From positions 1 to 33,755 of the forward strand of contig NZ_JACAEH010000011.1 of assembly GCF_013388945.1 (NCBI RefSeq): a stretch of 33,755 bases of DNA, in the 5' to 3' direction. The DNA comes from Nitrososphaera sp. Its GTDB lineage: Archaea; Thermoproteota; Nitrososphaeria; Nitrososphaerales; Nitrososphaeraceae. A program made the position numbers and the translations under genes. The first letter of the stretch is position 1; each line of letters starts with the position of its first letter. Shown piece by piece: positions 1 to 9,125 of this stretch. The notes below the pieces were generated by a model. The model was not told the DNA's origin, did no database searches, and worked only from the letters and a program-made list of their open reading frames with translations.

Positions 1-8
1 AAATCATT

Positions 9-563
9 CTAAACGCGCACGAAATTGGAGATGATGTCCATGCCGTCTGCGCCGCTCTTTTCCGGGTGGAACTGCGTGCCAAAAATCTTTTTGCTCTTGT
101 GGGCAAACATCTCGTACTGGCAGTCCTGAGAGCTTGCAAGCGGCTCAAATCCCGGCGGAATGCGCGCCACGCAGTAGCCGTGGCTTTCATAGACTGTTAT
201 CTGGCTCTTGCCGTCTGTGAGCGGGTTTTTCCTCGGCTGTATGGTTATAGGGCCCTGCACGTGCCGGGCCATCTTTTTGAGCGAGCCTCCAAGCGTAAGG
301 GCGATTATCTCCGAGCCGTAGCATATCCCGAGAAGCGGCTGGCCCGTGTCGTGGCAGCTCTTTATTATTTTCGAGTTTGCCGCGTTTATGACAGGGTCGT
401 TCTTGCGCCTGCCAGACAGAATCACCCTGTCGTACCTGGCAAGGTCTGCCGGCGACACCTGCGAGTATTCCAGGCGCTCGTGGCTTATTCCGAGCCTGCC
501 GAGGCACGCCACGATGTCTGGCGTAAAGGGCGAGAGGTTGTCCACCACAAGTACCGGCCGCAT
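9..563 (-). CDS. Class I glutamine amidotransferase (GMP synthase subunit A-like)
   Basis: This 184-residue protein is a stand-alone class I (triad) glutamine amidotransferase, which releases ammonia from glutamine for a partner synthetase. The nucleophile is Cys81 in GICYGSE, and His166 and Glu168 lie in QFHPEK, so the triad is complete. Length and layout fit the separate GATase subunit of archaeal GMP synthase. However, the N-terminus (VVDNLSPFTPDIV) also resembles TrpG/PabA, so the partner is uncertain. The ATG at 563 overlaps the stop of the upstream UPF0182 gene by one base (TGATG), suggesting coupled translation at the end of the priL-priS-UPF0182 block. An in-frame extension upstream to 653 lies inside the UPF0182 gene and is not needed. 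I am sure of the family but not of the substrate. Confidence 0.82.
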   Translation of the reverse strand: MRPVLVVDNLSPFTPDIVACLGRLGISHERLEYSQVSPADLARYDRVILSGRRKNDPVINAANSKIIKSCHDTGQPLLGICYGSEIIALTLGGSLKKMARHVQGPITIQPRKNPLTDGKSQITVYESHGYCVARIPPGFEPLASSQDCQYEMFAHKSKKIFGTQFHPEKSGADGMDIISNFVRV

Positions 564-3457
564 CAACTTACCTCTATGGATATGTAGTGGTTCTCCACTA
601 TGCCGCCTTCGGCACGGAGCACGCCAAAGTTCACCCTGTCGTCTGCCTTCCATTCGTAGACCCTGTCAGTCTGGAAGTCTGAAATGAACTGCAGGACCGC
701 CTGCTCGGCTGCGGCATAGTCTGTTTCTGTTATGTAGCTTGCCTGGGATTCCTGGAACTCTATGGGTGCAGATATCGAGGTGGGCCTGAGCACCTGTATG
801 CCTGCGTCTGCAAATATCTGCTCAAGCGCCTCTATCCTGTCCTGCACGTCGAGGTCCGGCGCCGGCGTATCCGGCTGCCCGTCAGGCGTGGGCTGTGTGG
901 GCTGCCTGCCTGCTGCCTGAAGCAAATAGTTCTGGAACGCCTCTGCAGAGTCGTCTCCGAGCCCGACGTAGAATGTGCCTGTCACCGACGCGCCGACGGC
1001 TGCAACAGTCCCAAGCTGCGAGACGACGCCTCCTGTGGTTGCGGCGGTGTAGACCGGGATAAAGTAGACCTCCTGCTCGCCTATCTTGTACAGGATGTTC
1101 TCGCCTACCTTGGGCGTCCCCTGCAAGAGCGTCTTGAAGTTCTTGTACTTTTCGTCCTTTTCAAGCGCCTCCCTCGCAGCGCTTGGGCCTATCAGCTTTG
1201 TGGGCGAGTCGAGCGGGACTGAATAGAACGACATGTTGCCGAGGCCCTGCAGGTCGTTTTCGACTATCATGTACCCGACCAGGTTCTTTGTCTGCGAGCC
1301 ATCAAGTTCAAGCGACTGGAAGCCCACAAACGCGGGTTCTTCAAAGCCCTGCGGCTTGGTGATGATGTAGTAGGGCGCCGGAGCCTCCTGCGGCACGTTG
1401 TAGAACTGCCTTGCCTCTATGAACGTCTTGGGGTCAGTCACGTGGTAGCGGTTGAACTTGGCAATCTTCCAGATGAACATCTCCTCGGGGTAGCGGATCT
1501 GGTTTTCAAGCCATCCCGGCACTTCCCTTGTGGCTCCAAGGTCGCGGTACTGGCTGTAGAACATCTCGGAGAACGGGTCGTCGCCTGTCACGATTATCTG
1601 CATGTCGCCGTTGTACGAGTCTATCAGGGCGTAGCCCACCAGCTTCAACATGAAAGGCGCGCCCCACGGGACGTGCGAGGTGTCAAGCGCGGCTATGAGC
1701 GGCATCATCCAGTAGGTGTTCGTGCCGTCTGTGACCGGGAAAACTTCGAGCTTTTGCAGCGCGACGCCTCCGGTGTTGGAAAAGCCAAAGTCATAAGTGA
1801 AATACGGGTAGATTAGCCCCATCCTGTCGTGTATGTCCTTGTACCGCATGACGTGGATGGGCGTGTCGGGATAGGAGAGCATGAAGTTTGGCTCAAACAT
1901 CCAGCTCAAAGGTGGCGGGACGTCGACTCCTCCTGTGCCGTTGTAGTACACGCCTTCGAGCTCGTCGCTTGTGGTCCTGCCTGTAGGAAAAGCCGCCCAC
2001 GAGCTTGAAAACAGGCCGCCGTCGCCGCTCTCTCCGTAATAGATGCGGTTCTGGTTGAAAAAGTTGTTCGAGTTTGCAAGGTTGCCGGTGTCTGCCTGCA
2101 GCATCTTGAAGCCTGCGTTAGAGTGCGTGTAGACAAGGTGCTGGTTGAACCACTCGTTTCCGCGTGCAAGAGTGTCAGGGAGCTTGGGCGTAGTCGTGCT
2201 TGTCCAGTACATGGTGCCTCCAAACCGGAGTATGTCCGTGTCTGCAAACAGTATGTCGTTTCTCTGGCCCAGCTCGGGCTTTAGTTTCTGCGTGGCCGCT
2301 TCCTGGTCCCAGAGCCTGATGCTCCCAAGCGTCTCGCGGTTTTCGTTCACGATTCCCTGTATTGCAGAGGCAGATATGGTCGGAGGCGCCACGTTATAGT
2401 TTACGACGTTGATGTCGCCAAGCTCGGCTATGTGGCGGTTCACCGCTATTTCCTGGGCGATGTATGGGCCCCTGTACTCTAGCTTTTTTGCCTCGGCGAT
2501 GCTTGTGTTTATCACCACAATCGAGCCGACGATGGCTATGACTGCCACGACTGTGAGTATGCGCGAGTACAGGTGCCTCCTTGAAGGGTATATCATTACC
2601 TTTGCGCGCCTTCGGTCCCATGCGCCAAACCCCAGGAACGCGGCGCCAAGAGCAAGCGAACCTCCTATCAGGTACTTTGTATTAAAGTCGATTGCGGGGC
2701 TGAAGAAGATGGTAAAGCCTGCCCAGAATATCGCGGCACCCACTATGAACTCGACTGTGGCAATGTAGCTCAAAAACTTGGGCTTGCGTTCCGACGCGTC
2801 GAGGACATAGTTTGAGACGATGTTGACTGCCCCTGAAATGCCGACGTACAGGAGCAGCCTGACGCCGACTGCGCCGATGAGCGCAGGGACTACAAACGTG
2901 AGCGCGGGTATGGCAGGCACCACCCTTTCCTGCGCAAAGGCGCCGTCGAAGGGCACCTCCGCAAAGGGCAGGCCGAACACTGTCACAAGCGAGCCAAGTC
3001 CAATGTCGTTTCCTTCCGCCATGTACGAGACTGCCATGCCAAACGTAAGGCTGGCAAAGAGGGGCGCCATGAGCGCGACTTTTGTTAACTGCCAGAGCCC
3101 GAAACTGACAGGGCCCATCTTGAAATCGGTATAACGCATGGGCTTTGCCGCGGCCTCAAAGTCAGACCTGCGCACAAAGTTGACGATCGTGTGAAGGCCG
3201 TACCAGACTATCGAGTGGCGCGAGACAAAGTTCACCCTGACAAGGGCTATTGCCGCAAGGACCACGCCTGAGATTATCGAATATGCTATAGTCTTTGTGA
3301 ACACGTCGCCAAACTCGGCCAGGTTTATCAGCAGGTTGACCGATTGGTTGCTGACGACGGTAAATATGACAATTGCCATGGCCGCAAGTATGGCTATCCT
3401 TATCAGCCGCCCGACGTTGGTGGCAGGCGTCCTGTCCTCGCTATAGGTGTCCCACAA
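563..3457 (-). CDS. UPF0182 family membrane protein
   Basis: This 964-residue protein matches the UPF0182 (COG1615) family in length and architecture. Seven hydrophobic segments lie at about residues 20-42, 56-76, 121-143, 185-210, 229-252, 261-280 and 299-320. A large, probably extracytoplasmic domain of about 640 residues follows, with the family-like aromatic and glycine-rich blocks and a Pro/Gln/Asp-rich linker near residue 860 before a C-terminal helical part. The family's function is unknown. The start is a TTG at 3457, just before the first hydrophobic segment. The gap to priS upstream is only 36 bases, so it is probably co-transcribed with the primase genes. No catalytic residues can be assigned. 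Confidence 0.85.
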   Translation of the reverse strand: MWDTYSEDRTPATNVGRLIRIAILAAMAIVIFTVVSNQSVNLLINLAEFGDVFTKTIAYSIISGVVLAAIALVRVNFVSRHSIVWYGLHTIVNFVRRSDFEAAAKPMRYTDFKMGPVSFGLWQLTKVALMAPLFASLTFGMAVSYMAEGNDIGLGSLVTVFGLPFAEVPFDGAFAQERVVPAIPALTFVVPALIGAVGVRLLLYVGISGAVNIVSNYVLDASERKPKFLSYIATVEFIVGAAIFWAGFTIFFSPAIDFNTKYLIGGSLALGAAFLGFGAWDRRRAKVMIYPSRRHLYSRILTVVAVIAIVGSIVVINTSIAEAKKLEYRGPYIAQEIAVNRHIAELGDINVVNYNVAPPTISASAIQGIVNENRETLGSIRLWDQEAATQKLKPELGQRNDILFADTDILRFGGTMYWTSTTTPKLPDTLARGNEWFNQHLVYTHSNAGFKMLQADTGNLANSNNFFNQNRIYYGESGDGGLFSSSWAAFPTGRTTSDELEGVYYNGTGGVDVPPPLSWMFEPNFMLSYPDTPIHVMRYKDIHDRMGLIYPYFTYDFGFSNTGGVALQKLEVFPVTDGTNTYWMMPLIAALDTSHVPWGAPFMLKLVGYALIDSYNGDMQIIVTGDDPFSEMFYSQYRDLGATREVPGWLENQIRYPEEMFIWKIAKFNRYHVTDPKTFIEARQFYNVPQEAPAPYYIITKPQGFEEPAFVGFQSLELDGSQTKNLVGYMIVENDLQGLGNMSFYSVPLDSPTKLIGPSAAREALEKDEKYKNFKTLLQGTPKVGENILYKIGEQEVYFIPVYTAATTGGVVSQLGTVAAVGASVTGTFYVGLGDDSAEAFQNYLLQAAGRQPTQPTPDGQPDTPAPDLDVQDRIEALEQIFADAGIQVLRPTSISAPIEFQESQASYITETDYAAAEQAVLQFISDFQTDRVYEWKADDRVNFGVLRAEGGIVENHYISIEVS

Positions 3458-3493
3458 ACACCGGCAGTATGGCTAAAGGTCCTTTAATGTCTT

Positions 3494-4636
3494 TCATGCG
3501 GCCTCGGCAAGGCCCTTGCAGATAAAGTAGACGGCCGCAAAAGCAGGGAGCTCTGCCTCCTCCTTTGAGATGCTAAAGGTTTGGCCCTTCAGCTTGACTT
3601 TGGCGTGCGTCTTCATCCTCACTTGCACTTTTGTCGAGCCAAGGACGCAGGCGTCGACAAATGGGTCAAACGAGTCGAGCCTGTCCAGGCTGCAGCGGAA
3701 CTTTGCCAGACCGCTCTTGCTGTTGAGCGTGCCGGGCATCCTGAAAACCCTGTGGACGTCGGTTGTAACCTGCGGGTCTATCCTGACGCCAAGCTGCCGG
3801 GTGATCCTGTCAAGCTCTGCCTTGAAAGCCGAGTATCCTCCCTTTTCCTTTACAATGTTTGTCAACCTTATCGTTGAAGACGCGCTTATGTCAAGCTCTT
3901 CTGCTATCCTCTTGCGCCACCCGTAGTCGAGGCCGCTTTTTGGAAACTTGACAAACGCAAGGTCGCTCCCGGGCGACCTTCTCACGCCGATGCTCTCTGC
4001 TATCAGCCCCACACCTGCAAGGTACCCTACGAGGTCTGAGCGGGCCTGCGAGTCAAGCGGCCTGTACGAGCCGTCGCTTATGTGGAAGTGAAACCCGTTG
4101 TTGCCTGAGAAAAAGACATGGATGTTTTCTTTGGCTATGCCAAGGTCACCTGTCAAAAACTCGACGAGCCTTGCGGCCTCCTTCTTTGACCCGTCGATGC
4201 ACTTGCCGCACGGTATCGATACATACTCGGCCTTTTTGTTTCCGCAGGCAGGGCACGCGTATTCCTTTTCGACTGGGGGTGAGGCCTGCCCGCAGTTTGA
4301 GCACACAGGGTACGAGTGCGACGGAACGCATGGCAGGTGCAGGTCCTTGCCGTCGATGTCAAATATCAGGTCCGCGCCCTGCCACTGCTTTTCCTGCATT
4401 GGAAGGGTTGGGAACCTATACAGCGCGTTTGAGCAGTAGACGTCAGAGGGCACTTCCCTCACAAGCGCGGCCGTCAGCTCGCCTGGATTCTTGAACGACA
4501 GGTGCCGGACCATGCCGGGTATCCCAAAAAGCGAGTAGCCAAACTCGCGCTGGTCCATATTGTCCGGCGCCTCGACCAGCTTTTGCTTGAAATAGTACTC
4601 TCGAAACGCCGCCTTCACAGCTTCGCTTTTTATCAT
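3494..4636 (-). CDS. priS: DNA primase small (catalytic) subunit PriS
   Basis: This is the catalytic subunit of the archaeal/eukaryotic-type primase, which makes primers at the replication fork. The 380-residue protein shows the acidic pair Asp93/Asp95 in IFDIDG and the SGNNGFHFH motif at 177-185 (family consensus SGxxGxHxH). It also has the late VTTDVHRVFRMPGTLNSKSGL-type block near residue 300 that contacts nucleotides in the family. A zinc-binding insertion uses Cys112, Cys115, Cys128 and Cys131, with a further CGKC just after. I chose the ATG at 4636 because it overlaps the priL stop as ATGA. A longer frame to 4726 would run into priL. It is translationally coupled to the large subunit. 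Confidence 0.95.
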   Translation of the reverse strand: MIKSEAVKAAFREYYFKQKLVEAPDNMDQREFGYSLFGIPGMVRHLSFKNPGELTAALVREVPSDVYCSNALYRFPTLPMQEKQWQGADLIFDIDGKDLHLPCVPSHSYPVCSNCGQASPPVEKEYACPACGNKKAEYVSIPCGKCIDGSKKEAARLVEFLTGDLGIAKENIHVFFSGNNGFHFHISDGSYRPLDSQARSDLVGYLAGVGLIAESIGVRRSPGSDLAFVKFPKSGLDYGWRKRIAEELDISASSTIRLTNIVKEKGGYSAFKAELDRITRQLGVRIDPQVTTDVHRVFRMPGTLNSKSGLAKFRCSLDRLDSFDPFVDACVLGSTKVQVRMKTHAKVKLKGQTFSISKEEAELPAFAAVYFICKGLAEAA

Positions 4637-5676
4637 TTCCTGCGCCTGCCAAACTGGATTGGGTTTATTATGCTGTCGCAGTCCTTTGTCGCAAAGCAGA
4701 GGTTCTCCGTGCGGAGCTTGTCGCATGACGGGACCGAATACTTTGTCCTGCTCCCTTTGGAGCCTGCAAGGTGCTCCACCTGGTACCGGGTTATGCGCTC
4801 GTTAAAGTCCGGCGCGTTCTTGAACATCTCTACTATCTCGTCAACGGGCTTGTCTATTGCAAGCATGTAGGTGGCAAGCATCAGCCTTGCAGAGTGAGGC
4901 AGGTTCTCTCCCCTGTTCATCACCTCGATGGCGTGCTTGACGCAAGGCGGGTACTCTGTCACCGAGTGCGCCCTGTATTCATAGCGCGGTGCAAGCTCGG
5001 CGCGCAGCGTGTCCGATCTTTCCTTTATCGCCTTTGGGAGGGCAGGCAGGCTCATCGCGTGCACCCTGCCGTTTATCATGACAGCAAGCTCGTTTCTCAC
5101 AAGCCTCACCGTCTCGTCGGGCCCGAGGTAAACATTGCCGTTGCTCACAAGCCTGTTTATCATCTTCCATTCCTGCTCGTGAAAGTGCGACGAGCGCGCA
5201 AGGTAGTCTGTCACCTTTACCTTGAACAGCCTGCCGTCTTCGGTTGTGTCTATGGCAAGCCCGAAAAGGTCGCCAAAGATCTTTGACAAAAGCGCCTGTC
5301 TCTGCGCGTCGTTCTGCCTCCTCAGGTCTTCTGTCAGGAACTTTTCCGCTCTGCGTGCCTCTGCAAGCGCGTACTTTTTCAGGACCGGCTCCATGCCGAT
5401 TGACTTGACCATGATGAGTGTCACAAGGAACGTCAGTATCTCAGTCTCGTACCTGTCTAGTTTTTCGTAGACCTTGCCTGAAACGCCTGCCTCTATCCTT
5501 TCTGCGGCCCTCTGTATGATGTCTGCCATGTCGGGCCTGTCAAGCTCCTCCCAGCCAAACCCTGACTGGCGCAGGTACTCGCCTGCCTCGTTGAGGAACG
5601 GGTACCGGGCCAGGTCTCCGGTCCCAAGGCGTATGGACAACAGGTGTTGTTCTGCGCAACTGCCATAAAACGACAT
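4633..5676 (-). CDS. priL: DNA primase large subunit PriL
   Basis: This 347-residue protein is the regulatory subunit of archaeal primase, which binds PriS and carries a 4Fe-4S domain. The four candidate cluster ligands are Cys245 (PPCVKH), Cys318, Cys327 and Cys333 (SCDKL, LCFAT, KDCD), with the family-like INPIQF block near the C-terminus. The N-terminal part is helical, as in other PriL proteins. The ATG at 5676 gives the normal length. Its stop overlaps the priS start by ATGA. It is divergent from endonuclease IV with only 39 bases between the two start codons, so the two promoters must lie back to back. Confidence 0.94.
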   Translation of the reverse strand: MSFYGSCAEQHLLSIRLGTGDLARYPFLNEAGEYLRQSGFGWEELDRPDMADIIQRAAERIEAGVSGKVYEKLDRYETEILTFLVTLIMVKSIGMEPVLKKYALAEARRAEKFLTEDLRRQNDAQRQALLSKIFGDLFGLAIDTTEDGRLFKVKVTDYLARSSHFHEQEWKMINRLVSNGNVYLGPDETVRLVRNELAVMINGRVHAMSLPALPKAIKERSDTLRAELAPRYEYRAHSVTEYPPCVKHAIEVMNRGENLPHSARLMLATYMLAIDKPVDEIVEMFKNAPDFNERITRYQVEHLAGSKGSRTKYSVPSCDKLRTENLCFATKDCDSIINPIQFGRRRK

Positions 5677-5685
5677 CGCAATAGA

Positions 5686-5692
5686 TTTACAA
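5686..5692 (+). promoter_or_regulatory. TATA-like box of endonuclease IV
   Basis: TTTACAA lies about 27 bases before the GTG start at 5716, in the 39-base gap shared with priL. The spacing fits a leaderless archaeal transcript. The minus-strand box for priL is weaker (a GCGTTAGG-like stretch near 5700). Confidence 0.45.
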
Positions 5693-5715
5693 ACGGCCTA
5701 ACGCAATCCTGCACC

Positions 5716-6573
5716 GTGAACGCAGGCTACAGGGTGGGTTTTCACGTTTCAATAGCAGGCGGGATAAACAACGCAGTCGACAACGCAAAGGCAATAGGCT
5801 GTTCTGCGTTTCAGATATTCAGCAGAAACCCGCGCGGCTGGCAGGCAAAGCCGCTTGCGGCAGACGACGCGTCTTTGTTCAAGGAAAAGCTGGCGGCAAG
5901 CGGAATCGACAGGGCTGCTACGCTTGTCCACATGCCTTACCTGCCAAACCTTTCGGGGCAGGGCGAGCTTTACAAGAAATCCGTCGAAACGCTTGCAGGA
6001 GAGCTCGTGCGCGCAGGCGAGCTTGGCATACCCTACCTTGTGATACACCTTGGCAGCCACCTTGGAAAGGGCATTGACGGAGGCATGAGGCAGGTCGCAG
6101 GCGCCATTTTGACTGCCCGTGATAAAGCGAAAAAGAAGGGCGAGCATGTTGCGGTGCTTCTTGAGAACAACGCCGGCCAGAAGAACAGCGTAGGCGGCAA
6201 TTTCGAGGAGCTGCGCAAGATCCTTGACATGGTGGGCGCAAATTCTGGAGTCTGCCTTGATACCTGCCACGCTTTTGCCTCCGGCTACGACATGCGCACG
6301 GCAAAGGACGTGGACGGGATGCTAGACAAATTTGAAAGCGCAATAGGGCTCAAAGAGCTAAAGTTTGTGCACCTGAACGACTCCAAGGGCGAGCTTGGTT
6401 CAAACCTTGACCGGCACGAACATCTGGGGCTTGGAAACATCGGAAAAGCGGGGCTGTCTGCGTTTGTGCGGCACAAGGCGATAGCAAAACTGCCAATAGT
6501 CATGGAGACACCTATAGACGAAAGGCGGGACGACAGGGGAAACATGAAGGCTTTTCTGGGCCTAGTCGGCTAG
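5716..6573 (+). CDS. nfo: Endonuclease IV (AP endonuclease)
   Basis: This 285-residue TIM-barrel enzyme cleaves 5' to abasic sites in base excision repair. Family signatures appear in order: GFHVSIAGG near the N-terminus, RNPRGW, VIHLGSH, VLLENNAGQ, GVCLDTCHAFASGYD, FVHLNDSKGELGSNLDRHEHLGLGNIG-type zinc-binding block, and METPIDERRDD. The His, Glu and Asp ligands of the three-zinc centre are therefore present. I use the GTG at 5716, which begins just before the conserved GFHVS block and sits about 27 bases after a TATA-like box. The open frame extends to an ATG at 5644, but that codon lies inside priL. The last 12 bases overlap the end of the convergent small membrane protein gene. Confidence 0.95.
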   Translation: MNAGYRVGFHVSIAGGINNAVDNAKAIGCSAFQIFSRNPRGWQAKPLAADDASLFKEKLAASGIDRAATLVHMPYLPNLSGQGELYKKSVETLAGELVRAGELGIPYLVIHLGSHLGKGIDGGMRQVAGAILTARDKAKKKGEHVAVLLENNAGQKNSVGGNFEELRKILDMVGANSGVCLDTCHAFASGYDMRTAKDVDGMLDKFESAIGLKELKFVHLNDSKGELGSNLDRHEHLGLGNIGKAGLSAFVRHKAIAKLPIVMETPIDERRDDRGNMKAFLGLVG

Positions 6574-6885
6574 CCTGTGGGACTCGATGCCGGCGTTGTT
6601 CTTGTTGTACGTTATCACGACATGGTCGCCCTCGTCGTAGGGGCAGTTCTCTATCTCCCTCGGGTGGTCTGTCGCGTCAACAACACAGGTGCCGTCGGCC
6701 TGCTTGACTACGACTGGCACCTCTTCTGTGATTGACTCTTTGATGAAGATGTCCTTTATCGGAAAGCCGGTTATCATCTGCACGCCCATAAAGCCGCCAA
6801 AGAATATGAGGCCAAAAAGTATCGCCAGTTTCTTGCCCGACATCTTGGCGATGCTTCCGCCGTCAGAGTCCGGCTCGTATCCCAT
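6562..6885 (-). CDS. Small single-span membrane protein, unknown function
   Basis: This 107-residue protein is not one I recognise. A short acidic N-terminus is followed by one hydrophobic segment at about residues 19-41 and a polar C-terminal domain of about 65 residues with two cysteines (GTCVV and ENCPY). These could form a disulfide if the domain faces outward. The ATG at 6885 is supported by a TTTTTTAGA-type box on the minus strand near 6905-6914, at leaderless distance. The gene overlaps the end of endonuclease IV by 12 bases tail to tail. It is probably a lineage-specific thaumarchaeal protein. Confidence 0.7.
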   Translation of the reverse strand: MGYEPDSDGGSIAKMSGKKLAILFGLIFFGGFMGVQMITGFPIKDIFIKESITEEVPVVVKQADGTCVVDATDHPREIENCPYDEGDHVVITYNKNNAGIESHRLAD

Positions 6886-6942
6886 GCAAGACCTATTGCG
6901 GCGCTTCTAAAAAAGCTGCGCATTTTGGCACGGGCATATCAC

Positions 6943-6950
6943 TTTTAAGT
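6943..6950 (+). promoter_or_regulatory. TATA-like box of the ADH synthase gene
   Basis: TTTTAAGT is centred about 30 bases before the ATG at 6977. Transcription would begin near 6971-6973, giving a leader of only a few bases. Confidence 0.55.
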
Positions 6951-6976
6951 AGGGTAGCAAGATTCAATCCCTACCA

Positions 6977-7759
6977 ATGGTGTTTGGCAGGGACATAAGG
7001 CTCGGCAGGATTATGAAGGACGGCAAGATGCTGTGCATACCGATGGACCACGGCATCAGCAACGGCCCAATAAGGGGGCTTGAGGACCCGCACGGCATGA
7101 TATACCAGTGCGAGAACGCCGGTCTCACCTGCGTCCTTGTGAACAAGGGCATAATCAAGACCATGCCGAGGCCGACTAGCATAGGCCTCATTGCACACTT
7201 TTCTGGAAGCACCTCTTTGGGACCTGCACCAAACCGCAAGATGCTCATGGGAAGCGTCGAGGAGGCTCTGAGGCTCGGGGCCGACGCCGTCTCGCTCCAC
7301 ATAAACATCGGCGCAAAGGAGGAGCCTGAAATGCTTCAGAAACTTGGAATGATAGCCGACAAGTGCGACGAGTGGAGCGTGCCCCTTGTCGCCATGATGT
7401 ACCCGAGGGGCGAGGGGATAAAGAACCCGCACGACCCAGAGATAGTCGCACACGCGGCAAGGGTGGGCGCAGAAGCAGGCGCAGACATTGTCAAGGCTGT
7501 CTACACCGGCGACGTTGCGTCGTTTAGAAAGGTGGTAAAAAGCGTCCCGGTACCGCTCGTTATAGCAGGCGGCCCAAAGGCCACCACCGACCTTGAGATA
7601 CTGGAGATGTGCGCCGGCGCGATGAAGGCCGGCGCAAAGGGCGTCACTTTTGGGCGCAACATATTCCAGCACAAGAACCCTCCTGCGATGGTGCGCGCCC
7701 TGCACAGGGTGATATTTGAGGACAAGAGCGCCAAGGAGGCTGCAAAAGAGCTTGGCTGA
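6977..7759 (+). CDS. 2-amino-3,7-dideoxy-D-threo-hept-6-ulosonate (ADH) synthase
   Basis: This 260-residue class I aldolase of the FbaB/DeoC-like family is best read as ADH synthase, the first step of the archaeal route to 3-dehydroquinate. It resembles the Methanocaldococcus MJ0400 enzyme as I remember it: [11 protein letters not shown] (Asp24, His25), LLVNKGI-like and LIAHFSG blocks, MMYPRG, the Schiff-base Lys173 in [18 protein letters not shown] and GRNIFQH. Sequence alone does not separate it cleanly from fructose-bisphosphate aldolase. The next gene is DHQ synthase II, overlapping by 8 bases, which decides for ADH synthase. The start is an ATG behind a TATA-like box. Confidence 0.88.
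   Translation: MVFGRDIRLGRIMKDGKMLCIPMDHGISNGPIRGLEDPHGMIYQCENAGLTCVLVNKGIIKTMPRPTSIGLIAHFSGSTSLGPAPNRKMLMGSVEEALRLGADAVSLHINIGAKEEPEMLQKLGMIADKCDEWSVPLVAMMYPRGEGIKNPHDPEIVAHAARVGAEAGADIVKAVYTGDVASFRKVVKSVPVPLVIAGGPKATTDLEILEMCAGAMKAGAKGVTFGRNIFQHKNPPAMVRALHRVIFEDKSAKEAAKELG
7735..7739 (+). promoter_or_regulatory. Ribosome binding site for DHQ synthase II
   Basis: GGAGG lies 12 bases before the TTG at 7752, inside the end of the ADH synthase gene. It is one of few clear Shine-Dalgarno sites in the window and fits an internal operon gene, unlike the leaderless first genes. Confidence 0.5.
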
Positions 7760-8810
7760 GTCAAAGGACCTGATAGTCAGGCCGACGGTGCCAAAGGCAG
7801 GCCTTGACAAGTTTTTGTCAAAGCTGAAAAACGTCAGCATGCTCAACATCGATCCAAAGAGCGTGGCCGGCAAAAAGTTCCAGACCATATTCGAGTCGCA
7901 GGACGCCGACATGGTAATCTGCAAGACCTTTGACCAGATGAAGTCTGCCAAGCAGGCGGGCAAGCCGTTTGGATACTTCAAGAAGGTGCTTGGAAACGCC
8001 GACGTGAACGAGATAGAGAAGGCGTCACAGGCAGGCGCGTCGTTTGTCATAGTCGACGCAAGCGACTGGAAAATAATCCCGCTTGAAAACATCATCGCAA
8101 AGCTGCACAAGTCAAAGACAAAGGTCTATGCGATGGCTGCAAGTGCAAAGGAAGTCGCGACCATGTTTTCAGTGCTCGAGCTTGGAGTCGACGGCGTGAT
8201 ACTTGCAACAGACAGCGCGGAAGAGGTTGAAAAGGCAAGTCAGCAGCTGTCGACGGTAAGGTTCCCGATAAAAGTAGCCAAGATAACCGAAGTCAAAGAC
8301 GTCGGGACAGGCGAGCGCGTCTGCGTCGACACGGCGTCAATGATGGGCATGGGCGAGGGCATGCTTGTCGGCAGCAGGTCCAACTTTATGCTCCTTGTGC
8401 ACAACGAGTCAGTCGGATCGTCGTTCACGTCGCCCAGACCGTTTCGGGTGAACGCCGGCGCCGTCTACTGCTACACGATAACGCCTGACGGCAACACGCG
8501 CTACCTTTCGGAGGTAGAGTCAGGCACCGAGGTGTGGATAGTGAACAAAGAAGGGCAGTCAAGAAAGGCCGTGGTTGGCAGGTCCAAGATAGAGACCCGC
8601 CCGCTTTTGCTCATAAGGGCAGAGATAGAAGGGGAGACCGGGACTGTCATCCTGCAGAACGCCGAGACGATACGCCTGATAAAACCCGACGGCAAGCTCC
8701 TCTCTGTGACTGAGGTAAAGGTGGGCGACCAGGTGCTGGGGTTTGCAAAACCGCCTACGGGCCGGCACTTTGGCATGGAAGTGCCAGACGAGTACATCGT
8801 AGAAAAATAG
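7752..8810 (+). CDS. aroB': 3-dehydroquinate synthase II
   Basis: This 352-residue enzyme oxidatively deaminates and cyclises the ADH synthase product to 3-dehydroquinate, replacing bacterial AroB. The family's conserved half is clear: VCVDTASMMGMGEGMLVGS, ESVGSSFTSPRPFRVNAG, YCYTITPDGNTRYLSE and the C-terminal GRHFG. I choose the TTG at 7752 because it gives the usual length, overlaps the previous stop by 8 bases, and follows a GGAGG at 7735-7739. The open frame runs on to an ATG at 7716 inside the preceding gene. It ends flush against the stop of a convergent gene, with the two stop codons adjacent. Confidence 0.94.
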   Translation: MAESKDLIVRPTVPKAGLDKFLSKLKNVSMLNIDPKSVAGKKFQTIFESQDADMVICKTFDQMKSAKQAGKPFGYFKKVLGNADVNEIEKASQAGASFVIVDASDWKIIPLENIIAKLHKSKTKVYAMAASAKEVATMFSVLELGVDGVILATDSAEEVEKASQQLSTVRFPIKVAKITEVKDVGTGERVCVDTASMMGMGEGMLVGSRSNFMLLVHNESVGSSFTSPRPFRVNAGAVYCYTITPDGNTRYLSEVESGTEVWIVNKEGQSRKAVVGRSKIETRPLLLIRAEIEGETGTVILQNAETIRLIKPDGKLLSVTEVKVGDQVLGFAKPPTGRHFGMEVPDEYIVEK

Positions 8811-9068
8811 TCAGACTGCCGACTCGATCTCTTTTTCCTGAACTAGGTTCAGGTCGCCGTCTTTCACTTCTTCGACGCGTGAAATGCGCAGTTTCATCGA
8901 GGAGGTGGTCTTCTCGTAAAGCGTGGCAATTAGCGAGCCTTTCTGCAGCTTGGCCTCGTCGTAGCTCTCGATGTCGCTCTCTTTTACGCCGTTTTCCACG
9001 AGGGTCTTTTTCACGAGTTCCGCGAGCTGTCCATCAGCTTTTATGAACACGCCCTTTGAGGAATCCAT
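8811..9068 (-). CDS. Small charged protein, unknown function
   Basis: This 85-residue protein is not recognised. It is soluble and highly charged, with no cysteines and no membrane segment. The pattern is an N-terminal helix-rich part (ADGQLAELVKKTLVENG) and a possible beta-rich end. The ATG at 9068 is preferred to an upstream in-frame start at 9158 because a TATATC-type box on the minus strand near 9093-9098 lies about 27 bases upstream. It is tail to tail with DHQ synthase II without a single base between the stops. Confidence 0.62.
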   Translation of the reverse strand: MDSSKGVFIKADGQLAELVKKTLVENGVKESDIESYDEAKLQKGSLIATLYEKTTSSMKLRISRVEEVKDGDLNLVQEKEIESAV

Positions 9069-9125
9069 GAGTCTTTGCTTGCGGCATCTGATATATCGCA
9101 TGCGGATTTTCTTTCTGGAGGAAAA

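Noticed and set aside
6971-8110. A 379-codon open frame on the minus strand.
   Set aside because: It lies opposite ADH synthase and DHQ synthase II, has no recognisable domain, and arises from the codon bias of the real genes.
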